Shown: piece after piece, positions 1 through 6,077 of the stretch | Numbering within the stretch: position 1 is the first letter of the stretch | Layout: every line of letters starts with the position of its first letter | Source: Sphingosinicella sp. | GTDB taxonomy: Bacteria; Pseudomonadota; Alphaproteobacteria; Sphingomonadales; Sphingomonadaceae | Length of the DNA stretch: 35,353 nt | Direction: 5' to 3' | Assembly: GCA_016793845.1 (NCBI GenBank) | Contig: JAEULI010000100.1 | Location: forward strand, 1 to 35,353 | The notes under the pieces: generated by a model | The model's database searches: none | Told to the model about the DNA's origin: nothing | The model's input: only the letters and a program-made list of their open reading frames with translations | Translations under genes and position numbers: made by a program

Positions 1-654
1 GCCGAGACACTCGCCGACATTCACGCCCGCATTGAAAAGGCCGCGAAGCTCGCAGGTCGGAAACCGGATGTCACACTGGTTGCAATCTCCAAGACCTTCG
101 GTGCCGAGGATATTCGCCCGCTGCTCAAAGCCGGCCAGCGCGTGTTCGGGGAGAACCGCGTGCAGGAGGCGGCGGCGAAATGGCCCGCACTCCGCGATGC
201 GTTCCCCGGCGTAGAGCTCCACCTCGTCGGCCAGCTCCAGTCCAAAAAGGCGGCTGAGGCGGTCGCGTTGTTTGACGTCATCCATTCGCTCGACCGCTCG
301 TCGCTCGTCGCCGCGCTCGCGAAGGCCATGGCCGTGTCGGACCGCCGGGTGCCCTGCTTCGTGCAGGTCAATATCGGCGATGAGGCACAGAAAGGCGGCG
401 TTGCCATCGATGATCTTCCCGCGCTTCTCGCCGAAGCGCGCGCGGCGGAGATCCCGCTCGCCGGGCTGATGTGCGTGCCACCTGCCGAAAAGGAACCCGC
501 GCCCTATTTCGCGCTACTCGCGAAACTCGCCGCGCGCCACGGGCTCTCCGGGCTCAGCATGGGCATGTCGTCGGATTTCGAAACCGCCGTGGAACTCGGC
601 GCTACGCACGTGCGCGTCGGCTCGGCACTGTTCGGAACGCGCGAAACGCACTAG
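1..654 (+). CDS. YggS/PROSC-family PLP homeostasis protein (5' partial)
   Basis: This is a pyridoxal-phosphate-binding protein of the YggS/PLPBP family, which buffers cytosolic PLP and affects amino-acid and keto-acid balance. It is not thought to have a classical enzymatic activity. The reading frame is open from base 1, so the true start lies just outside the window. Family members are about 220 residues, and the 217 codons seen mean only a few residues are missing. Seen directly: VAISKT, whose Lys is the PLP-linking residue of the family, then FGENRVQEA, LVGQLQSKK, IHSLDRSS, MCVPP and the C-terminal SMGMSSDFETAVELGATHVRVGS phosphate-binding region (given here only as landmarks). The stop is 10 bases before the next gene on the same strand. 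Confidence 0.93.
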   Translation, partial: AETLADIHARIEKAAKLAGRKPDVTLVAISKTFGAEDIRPLLKAGQRVFGENRVQEAAAKWPALRDAFPGVELHLVGQLQSKKAAEAVALFDVIHSLDRSSLVAALAKAMAVSDRRVPCFVQVNIGDEAQKGGVAIDDLPALLAEARAAEIPLAGLMCVPPAEKEPAPYFALLAKLAARHGLSGLSMGMSSDFETAVELGATHVRVGSALFGTRETH

Positions 655-664
655 GCTGCCCCTT

Positions 665-1708
665 ATGGGCGGCGACATCCTCATTTACGGCGCGAACGGC
701 TACACGGGTCGGCTGGTGGTGGAACGCGCACTCGCGCGCGGATTGAAGCCGGTTCTGGCGGGGCGCAATCGTCAGGCGGTCGAAGCGCTCGCCGACGAAA
801 CCGGGCTTCCTTCGCGCGTCTTCGACCTCAAAGGGGATGTTTCCGAGCTTTCGGATATCGGCACGGTGCTGCACCTCGCCGGACCGTTTTCGCGCACGTC
901 GGCACCGATGCTGGAGGCCTGCCTTGCGGCGCGCGCGCACTACATCGACATCACCGGCGAGATCGACGTGTTCGAGACGCTCGCCGCGCGCGATGCCGAA
1001 GCGAAGGCCGCGGGAATTACCGTGCTCCCCGGTGCGGGGTTTGACGTCGTGCCGTCGGATTGCCTCGCCGCGCATTTGAAGCGGCGCCTGCCCGGCGCGG
1101 TCTCGCTCGATCTCGTCATCGGCGGCCTCAACGAGGCGAGCCGTGGGACGACGCGCACGATGCTGGAAGGCATGGCTTCGGGCACGCGCGTGCGCGAGGG
1201 CGGAGCCATCGTCGAACTCTCCGAGGTGCCGCGCGGCACCGCCGATTTCGGACGCGGCCTCAAACCCACGGTCGGCGTCAGCTGGGGCGACGTTTCGACC
1301 GCGTGGCATTCCACCGGCATCCCCGACATCCGCGTTTTCTTCGAAGCGAGCCCGCCCCTTGAGCGCGCGCTCGGGATGCCGCGTCTGCTCCGGTCGCTGA
1401 TCGCCAGCGCGCCGGGCCGCTGGCTCGCGGGACGTGCCATCGACCGGATGCCGCCCGGCCCCGACGCTGAGGCACGCGGCCGGGGGCGCAGCGTGCTCGT
1501 CGGCCATGCGGCGGATGCCGAGGGAAACCGCGCCGTCAGCCAGCTCGAAACCCCCGAGGGCTATACGCTCACGGCGCTCACTGCCGTCGAGATCGCCCGC
1601 CGCATCCACGGCGGCGAGGTTGCGCCGGGCTTCCACACACCCTCCAGCGCCTTCGGTCCCGATTTCATCCTCGGCTTCAACGGGGTCAAGCGGCGGGACT
1701 TGTCGTAG
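665..1708 (+). CDS. Saccharopine dehydrogenase-like NAD(P)-binding reductase
   Basis: A 347-residue protein opening with a Rossmann nucleotide-binding motif (GANGYTGRL, residues 9-17), followed by VLAGRN and the GPF and YIDITGE segments typical of the saccharopine dehydrogenase-like / trans-acting enoyl reductase superfamily. Members reduce or oxidise diverse substrates, so the substrate cannot be told from sequence. It is cytosolic, with no signal peptide. There is no convincing Shine-Dalgarno sequence before the ATG; instead TAGGCT (652-657) lies 7 bases upstream, which could be a -10 element of a leaderless transcript. Its 3' end overlaps the convergent merR-family gene by 23 bases. Confidence 0.82.
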   Translation: MGGDILIYGANGYTGRLVVERALARGLKPVLAGRNRQAVEALADETGLPSRVFDLKGDVSELSDIGTVLHLAGPFSRTSAPMLEACLAARAHYIDITGEIDVFETLAARDAEAKAAGITVLPGAGFDVVPSDCLAAHLKRRLPGAVSLDLVIGGLNEASRGTTRTMLEGMASGTRVREGGAIVELSEVPRGTADFGRGLKPTVGVSWGDVSTAWHSTGIPDIRVFFEASPPLERALGMPRLLRSLIASAPGRWLAGRAIDRMPPGPDAEARGRGRSVLVGHAADAEGNRAVSQLETPEGYTLTALTAVEIARRIHGGEVAPGFHTPSSAFGPDFILGFNGVKRRDLS

Positions 1709-2099
1709 ACGGCGCCAATGCTTCGAGGATGCGGCAATCGGCGACCGTGCCGCCGCAGCATGACGCGATCAGATCGGAAAGTGCCGCCTTCAGGGCTTCG
1801 AGATCGGCGATCTTGCGCTCGACCTCCGCGAGATGATCGCGCGCGAGTTCGTCCACCGTGGCGCAATCGCGGGCTTTGTCGTCCGAGAGTTCGAGGAGCG
1901 CACGCACCTGATCGAGCGAAAAGCCGAGATCGCGCGCGCGGCGGATGAACGACAGGCGATTGAGGTCCGGCGCGCCGTACGCACGGTAGTTGCCGCCCGT
2001 GCGCGGAGGCTTCGATAGCAGACCGATGCGCTCGTAATAGCGGATCGTCTCGACGTTCGTATCCGTCGCGCGTCCGAGCGCGCCGATTTTCAGTTCCAT
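1686..2099 (-). CDS. MerR-family heavy-metal-responsive regulator (CadR/PbrR-like)
   Basis: A 137-residue MerR-type regulator with an N-terminal winged helix-turn-helix (IGALGRATDTNVETIRYYER, residues 5-24), a dimerisation coiled coil (about 84-112) and a C-terminal metal-binding loop. Cys79 at the head of the dimer helix, Cys114/Cys115 and Cys122 in a CCGG...DC loop correspond to the three-cysteine site of the Cd/Pb-sensing CadR/PbrR group. The metal itself is inferred. The start chosen is the ATG at MELKIGALG, because the upstream extension in the same frame runs through the operator and into the divergent gene. It is divergent from a cation efflux transporter, with a textbook MerR promoter between them, so it should activate that gene by metal-induced DNA distortion. 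Confidence 0.88.
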   Translation of the reverse strand: MELKIGALGRATDTNVETIRYYERIGLLSKPPRTGGNYRAYGAPDLNRLSFIRRARDLGFSLDQVRALLELSDDKARDCATVDELARDHLAEVERKIADLEALKAALSDLIASCCGGTVADCRILEALAPSTTSPAA

Positions 2100-2103
2100 G
2101 CTC

Positions 2104-2134
2104 TTGACCCTGTAGCAGCTACAGGGTGCATATG
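2104..2134 (+). promoter_or_regulatory. MerR-type promoter/operator for the cation transporter
   Basis: A -35 hexamer TTGACC (2104-2109) is followed after 19 bases by a CATATG -10-like hexamer (2129-2134). The spacer holds a perfect dyad: arms ACCCTGTAGC (2107-2116) and GCTACAGGGT (2118-2127) around a central A (2117). An over-long 19-bp spacer filled by a palindrome is the hallmark of MerR-activated promoters. It reads toward the transporter at 2167 and starts 5 bases from the regulator's start codon, so the regulator probably also autoregulates. Confidence 0.85.
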
Positions 2135-2166
2135 CGGTGTCCTGTCTGAAAAATCGAGGGTGATGC

Positions 2167-2877
2167 ATGGCGGGCGGGTGTTGCGGGTGTGAGACGAAGG
2201 CGCCGGTTGTCGACAAGGCATGGCGGCGGGTGCTCTGGATCGCGCTTGCGATCAACGCGGGCATGTTTGCGGTCGAGATCGCGGCGGGTGTCGCGGCGCA
2301 TTCCGCTTCGCTCAAGGCCGACGCGCTCGATTTCCTGGGGGATAGCGCCAACTACGCGATCAGCCTCGGCGTCGCGGGCATGGCGCTCGAATGGCGCGCC
2401 CGCGCGGCCTTGCTGAAAGGCGTTTCACTGCTGCTGCTCGGGCTTTGGGTACTTGGCACCACCGTCTGGATGACGTTTGCCGGAACCCTGCCGAAGGCTG
2501 AGACGATGGGAATCGTCGGCGTGCTCGCGCTTCTCGCCAACCTCGCTTGCGCGGTGATGCTGTGGCGTCACCGGGACGGCGATGCGAACCGCCGCTCGGT
2601 GTGGATCTGCTCGCGGAACGACGCGATCGGCAACGTTGCCGTGGTGGCGGCCGCGCTCGGCGTGTTTGGCACCGGCACGGCGTGGCCCGATCTGGCGGTT
2701 GCCGTGATCCTTGCGGGGCTTGGCGTCAGCGGCGGCTGGCAGATCATCCGGCAGGCGCGCGGCGAACTGAAAACAACCCGCGACCCTCAGGCGATCTCGA
2801 TCGTGTCGGTCGACGAAAGCTGTTCCACGACCGCCAGCAGCGCCTCGCGGGGAACGGCGACGCAGCCCTGCGTGTAG
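2167..2877 (+). CDS. Cation diffusion facilitator-like metal transporter
   Basis: A 236-residue inner-membrane protein with about six hydrophobic segments, resembling short CDF transporters that export divalent metals by proton antiport. The N-terminus is cysteine-rich (GGCCGCETK), a possible metal-binding site. In the second membrane segment DFLGD supplies a D-xxx-D pair, and in the fifth CSRND supplies C-xxx-D, at the places where CDF proteins have their H/D-xxx-D zinc site. There is no long cytoplasmic C-terminal domain. The Shine-Dalgarno GAGGG lies about 7 bases before the ATG. The last roughly 30 codons run antisense through the convergent L,D-transpeptidase gene and look unlike a transporter tail. 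The MerR-type regulator next door supports a role in heavy-metal efflux. Confidence 0.82.
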   Translation: MAGGCCGCETKAPVVDKAWRRVLWIALAINAGMFAVEIAAGVAAHSASLKADALDFLGDSANYAISLGVAGMALEWRARAALLKGVSLLLLGLWVLGTTVWMTFAGTLPKAETMGIVGVLALLANLACAVMLWRHRDGDANRRSVWICSRNDAIGNVAVVAAALGVFGTGTAWPDLAVAVILAGLGVSGGWQIIRQARGELKTTRDPQAISIVSVDESCSTTASSASRGTATQPCV

Positions 2878-3290
2878 GGCTTTTCCGCCGTACAGTGCAG
2901 GAAGATGGCGCTGCCCATACCGGGCACCGGCGGCGTGTCGTTGTGCCCGAGGATGACGATGAGGTCGTAGAGACCGTCACTCCGCCAAAGATACTCCGCC
3001 GAGAAGGGGTGCGGATGCTGCACCGGCCGGTTGTAGGCAGGGTCGTGCACATCGTCTGACCAGCCGTCGCTCAGGTGCAGCCAGCGCCACGGCAACCGCG
3101 TGTTCGGCGCGGCGAGCTTGTCGGGGCGCACCAGCAATGCGCGAATGGCATAGGTGCCGCGTGGCGTCATGGCGTCACCTTCGCGCTTGTCCGACGCGGC
3201 CGCAGCACCCGCCTTGCCGATCAGGCACGGGATGGTCTCACCGAACGCCGTCAGCGTGCGTGCGGCGGCATCGACGCGGATCGCGCTCAC
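2787..3290 (-). CDS. YkuD-family L,D-transpeptidase-like protein
   Basis: A 167-residue protein of the COG3786-type YkuD branch. Seen directly: DKREGDAMTPRGTY, DPAYNRPV, GLYDLIVILGHND and the catalytic block FLHCTAEKPYTQGCVAV, where the H and C match the HxxxxxxxGC active site of L,D-transpeptidases. The family cross-links peptidoglycan through an acyl-enzyme on Cys, but this branch commonly lacks a signal peptide, and none is seen here, so location and substrate are uncertain. The start is a GTG (3288-3290) overlapping the ribA stop codon as GTGA, implying translational coupling as the last gene of xthA-ribA-ldt. The 3' end overlaps the convergent transporter gene by 91 bases. Confidence 0.82.
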   Translation of the reverse strand: MSAIRVDAAARTLTAFGETIPCLIGKAGAAAASDKREGDAMTPRGTYAIRALLVRPDKLAAPNTRLPWRWLHLSDGWSDDVHDPAYNRPVQHPHPFSAEYLWRSDGLYDLIVILGHNDTPPVPGMGSAIFLHCTAEKPYTQGCVAVPREALLAVVEQLSSTDTIEIA

Positions 3291-4348
3291 AGCATGTGCC
3301 CGGTGCGGTCGCGCTTGGTGCGCAGGTAGGCCTCGTTGTGCGCGCCTTCACCGGCCTTAAGCGGCAGTCGCTCGGCAACGGTGATGCCCTCCGCCTCAAG
3401 CCCCGCGACCTTGGCGGGGTTGTTGGTGAGCAGGCGGATGGTGCCGAAGCCGAGCGCCTTCAGCATGTTCGCCGCGAGCGCGAACTCGCGCTCGTCGATC
3501 TCGAAGCCAAGGCGGAGGTTGGCGTCCACCGTATCGAAGCCCTGGTCCTGCAGCGCATAGGCGCGCAGCTTGTTGATGAGGCCGATGCCGCGCCCTTCCT
3601 GCTGGAGATAGAGCAGGATGCCGCCGCCGGATTCGGCGATCGCGTGCAGCGCGGCGTGGAGCTGATCTCCGCAATCGCACTTCAGCGAGCCGAGCAGATC
3701 GCCGGTGAGGCACGAACTGTGCAGGCGCACCAGCGGCGTGGTGCCGTAGGGATCGCTGATCAGCAGCGCGAGATGCTCCGGACCGCCCGGCAGGCGGAAA
3801 GCGACGATCTCGGTCTTCTCGTGAACCTTGATGGGCAGGCGCGCGCGACTGACGAGCTTCAGCGCGCCGGTTTCCGCGAAGTGTTCGATATCCGCCGCCG
3901 CCACGACGTCAGCCGCCGCGCCGTCCTCGATCACGAACAGCGCGGGCAGCAGCCCGGCGTGCTTGGCGAGGTTCAGCGCGGCGCGGCCGGCGCGTTCGAT
4001 GCGCCCGGGCGGCAGGCTGCGGAACGGGCCTTTCATCGGCGTTGCGAGGTCGAGCACCGGATCGGCGACCGCGCGCGCCGTATCGAGATCGAGCCACGGC
4101 GTGCGTTCGATCAGCACGGCCTGCATCCCCGCCGCAGCGAGCTGGTTGCCAAGGCCGAGAAAGGCGGCGCGCTTGTCGGTGAGCAGTATATTCGCACGGC
4201 CGCCGCCCTCGAACGCAGCAAGCGATTCGGGATCGGCAAGCTCGATGGCAAGGACAGTGATTGACACCACGCCGTCCGTCACCTGCACGGGATGCCCGCG
4301 CCTGAGCGCGTCGATTGCACGTTCGGCGCTCTGCACCGCGCTGGTCAA
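3287..4348 (-). CDS. ribA: GTP cyclohydrolase II with degenerate RibB-like N-terminus
   Basis: RibA opens the imidazole ring of GTP to give the first intermediate of riboflavin synthesis. The 353-residue protein has two parts. Residues 1-150 resemble a DHBP synthase (RibB) fold but lack its usual acidic active-site signature, so that half is probably not catalytic. Residues 160-350 are a full RibA domain. The zinc site is C213-x10-C224-x-C226 (CLTGDLLGSLKCDC), followed by the GTP-binding LQQEGRGIGL loop (248-257) and LLTNNPAKV. The start is a TTG (4346-4348) overlapping the xthA stop as TTGA. This long form is common in sphingomonads. It is the middle gene of a three-gene minus-strand operon. 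Confidence 0.93.
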   Translation of the reverse strand: MTSAVQSAERAIDALRRGHPVQVTDGVVSITVLAIELADPESLAAFEGGGRANILLTDKRAAFLGLGNQLAAAGMQAVLIERTPWLDLDTARAVADPVLDLATPMKGPFRSLPPGRIERAGRAALNLAKHAGLLPALFVIEDGAAADVVAAADIEHFAETGALKLVSRARLPIKVHEKTEIVAFRLPGGPEHLALLISDPYGTTPLVRLHSSCLTGDLLGSLKCDCGDQLHAALHAIAESGGGILLYLQQEGRGIGLINKLRAYALQDQGFDTVDANLRLGFEIDEREFALAANMLKALGFGTIRLLTNNPAKVAGLEAEGITVAERLPLKAGEGAHNEAYLRTKRDRTGHML

Positions 4349-5136
4349 AGCGCGAACTCCGCGATCAGGGGAACGTGATCAGAGGGCTTCTCCCAGCTCC
4401 GCGCGGGTTCCAGCACACGGAAGCCCGCGAGCGTGTCCTTCATCGCGGGCGAGACCCACACATGGTCGAGCCGCCGGCCGCGGTCGTTCACCGTGTGATC
4501 CTTGTTGCGATAGCTCCACCACGTGTAGAGCCGCTGCGGCGCAGGCACGAGCGTGCGCGCCACGTCCACCCAGTCGTGGCTCTGCATCAGGCCGGTGAGC
4601 GCTTCCACCTCGATCGGCGTGTGGCTGACGACGTCGAGCAGCGCCTTGTGGCTCCACACGTCGCACTCGAGCGGCGCGATGTTGAAATCGCCGAGGATGA
4701 TCGTCGGGTCGCGCAGAGATTCGGACCAGCGCGTCATGCGCTGCACGAAGTCCAGCTTCTGGCCGAACTTCGGATTCAGCGTGCGATCGGGGATGTCGCC
4801 GCCCGCAGGCACGTAGACGTTTTCGAGAAGAATGCCATTCGGCAGCCGCACGCCGATGTGCCGCGCCTCGCCATTGTCCTGCCAGTCGAACCGACGTTCC
4901 TCCACGAGCGGCTGCTTCGAGAGGATGGCGACGCCGTGGTGCATCCGCTGGCCGTTCAGGATCATGTGCGGGTAACCCATGCGCTGGATCGCGGCGAGCG
5001 GGAAGTCCGCGTTCTGCGCCTTGGTTTCCTGCAGGCATATGACGTCGGGCGATTCGTCCTTCACCAGCTGCGCGATGATGGGCAGGCGGATGCGGACGGA
5101 GTTGATATTCCAGCTGGCGATCTTGAGACGGGACAT
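4345..5136 (-). CDS. xthA: Exodeoxyribonuclease III / AP endonuclease
   Basis: A 263-residue enzyme of base-excision repair that cleaves 5' of abasic sites and degrades 3' ends in a Mg-dependent way. The EEP-fold signature residues are all present: N10/N12 region (ASWNINSVR), E37 in LQETKAQ, D150 and N152 in LGDFNIAP, D224 in RRLDHVWVS, and the D253-H254 pair in SDHVPLIAEF at the C-terminus. The start chosen is the ATG at MSRLKIASWN because the family begins there. A 10-residue upstream extension is possible but unlikely. It is the first gene of the xthA-ribA-ldt operon. Confidence 0.95.
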   Translation of the reverse strand: MSRLKIASWNINSVRIRLPIIAQLVKDESPDVICLQETKAQNADFPLAAIQRMGYPHMILNGQRMHHGVAILSKQPLVEERRFDWQDNGEARHIGVRLPNGILLENVYVPAGGDIPDRTLNPKFGQKLDFVQRMTRWSESLRDPTIILGDFNIAPLECDVWSHKALLDVVSHTPIEVEALTGLMQSHDWVDVARTLVPAPQRLYTWWSYRNKDHTVNDRGRRLDHVWVSPAMKDTLAGFRVLEPARSWEKPSDHVPLIAEFAL

Positions 5137-5188
5137 GGCGAGCGGCTTAGCAAGGCCGGGCGCCAACGCAAAGGCTCAGAAATGCGTA

Positions 5189-5225
5189 GGCCCCCGCCTT
5201 CAAGGTGAAGACGGGGGCCCTTTTT
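5189..5225 (+). terminator. Intrinsic terminator-like hairpin, plus-strand polarity
   Basis: Stem GGCCCCCG (5189-5196) pairs with CGGGGGCC (5212-5219). An inner stem CTTCA/TGAAG (5198-5202 with 5206-5210) closes the loop, and TTTTT (5221-5225) follows. The T-run lies on the plus strand, yet the flanking genes xthA and lolA are both on the minus strand. It may end an unannotated plus-strand transcript, or simply act as a hairpin terminator after lolA without a good U-tract. Confidence 0.6.
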
Positions 5226-5231
5226 GCGCTC

Positions 5232-5297
5232 GTCACGCAAGTCGGCGGCGGGTCCGGGCAACAGGGGGCAAATCCCGAACACCAGCCGACTGATGAC
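5232..5297. other. Possible structured element between lolA and xthA
   Basis: Nested complementary arms GTCA (5232-5235) with TGAC (5294-5297), and AGTCGGC (5240-5246) with GCCGACT (5285-5291), enclose a G/C-rich loop. It lies in the minus-strand leader of the xthA-ribA-ldt operon. It does not match the FMN riboswitch consensus that one might expect near ribA. This is a weak call from pairing alone. Nothing else is seen between 5226 and 5380. Confidence 0.2.
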
Positions 5298-5380
5298 AAT
5301 TTAAGGGGCCGATCCTGTCGCTTCAATGAACGGCGGGACGCTTGGTCAGCAAATTCGACCGTTCCGCCTCCGAATCCCGC

Positions 5381-5983
5381 CTATCGGCTACCGGGGCGGC
5401 TGCGCGGGCGTGGATCGCGGTAGCGGAAGGCGTTGTCGTTCACGGGCACGTTGAACGCGATGTTGGAAAGATCGACACGCGTGGTGTTGCCCTGCGCATC
5501 GAGCACGCGCCAGCCTTTGAGCTCAAGGCCGCCGGGCGCGGTCCGGTCGCGCTCGAAGAAAATGGTGATGACGCCGTATTCGGGATGCTTCCTGTCCTTC
5601 GCCTCCACGGTCAGTGCCTTCGGCGTCGAGGAGACGATTCGGGCGTAGCGCGTGAGATCGGCATTGGCATCGAGCAGCACCGAAAGCGGCGTCTGCCTGA
5701 TCGGATAGCGGGAGACCTGGGACACCTGATAGTCGATCATGGTGAGGTTACGCCCGTCCGCGACCACGAGCAGCGGCACCTCCTTCTGATACTGGAATCG
5801 CACCTTCCCCGGCCGCGCCAGCGTGAGTTTACCGGTCGCCACCGCGCCGCTCTCGGCGGTCTGCCGGAAATCCGCCGTCATTGTCCGCGTCGCAGCAAGG
5901 TGCGCGCTCACCTCGGGAATCGAGGCGGCTGCCGGTGCCGAAAGGCCAAGTGTCAAGGCAAGGGCAAGAAGGGCTTTTTTCAT
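5381..5983 (-). CDS. lolA: Outer-membrane lipoprotein carrier protein LolA
   Basis: A 200-residue periplasmic chaperone that accepts lipoproteins from LolCDE and carries them to the outer membrane. It starts with a signal peptide (MKKALLALALTLGLSAPAAA, cleavage near residue 20), and the mature part is a LolA-type beta-rich protein. Landmarks are TMTADFRQT, GKLTLARPGKVRFQY, LLVVADGRNLTMID and the C-terminal VDLSNIAFNVPV. The Shine-Dalgarno AGGA lies about 8 bases before the ATG. It is 94 bases downstream of ftsK on the same strand, an arrangement I associate with alphaproteobacteria. Confidence 0.88.
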   Translation of the reverse strand: MKKALLALALTLGLSAPAAASIPEVSAHLAATRTMTADFRQTAESGAVATGKLTLARPGKVRFQYQKEVPLLVVADGRNLTMIDYQVSQVSRYPIRQTPLSVLLDANADLTRYARIVSSTPKALTVEAKDRKHPEYGVITIFFERDRTAPGGLELKGWRVLDAQGNTTRVDLSNIAFNVPVNDNAFRYRDPRPRSRPGSR

Positions 5984-6077
5984 CGCGAGTCCTGATAGCG
6001 CCGACGCGAAGGTGCGGCAAATCCGGGCGCACGATGCCGCATCGCGCTTGAACCCGCGGTGAACCGGCAGGCCGTCG

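Noticed and set aside
5061-5282. A 73-codon minus-strand frame between lolA and xthA
   Set aside because: It runs through the terminator hairpin and into xthA, has no ribosome-binding site and no recognisable features.
5221-5300. Possible FMN or cobalamin riboswitch ahead of the ribA-containing operon
   Set aside because: Some G/C-rich boxes look vaguely similar, but the conserved FMN and B12 box sequences are absent and ribA is the second gene of the operon.
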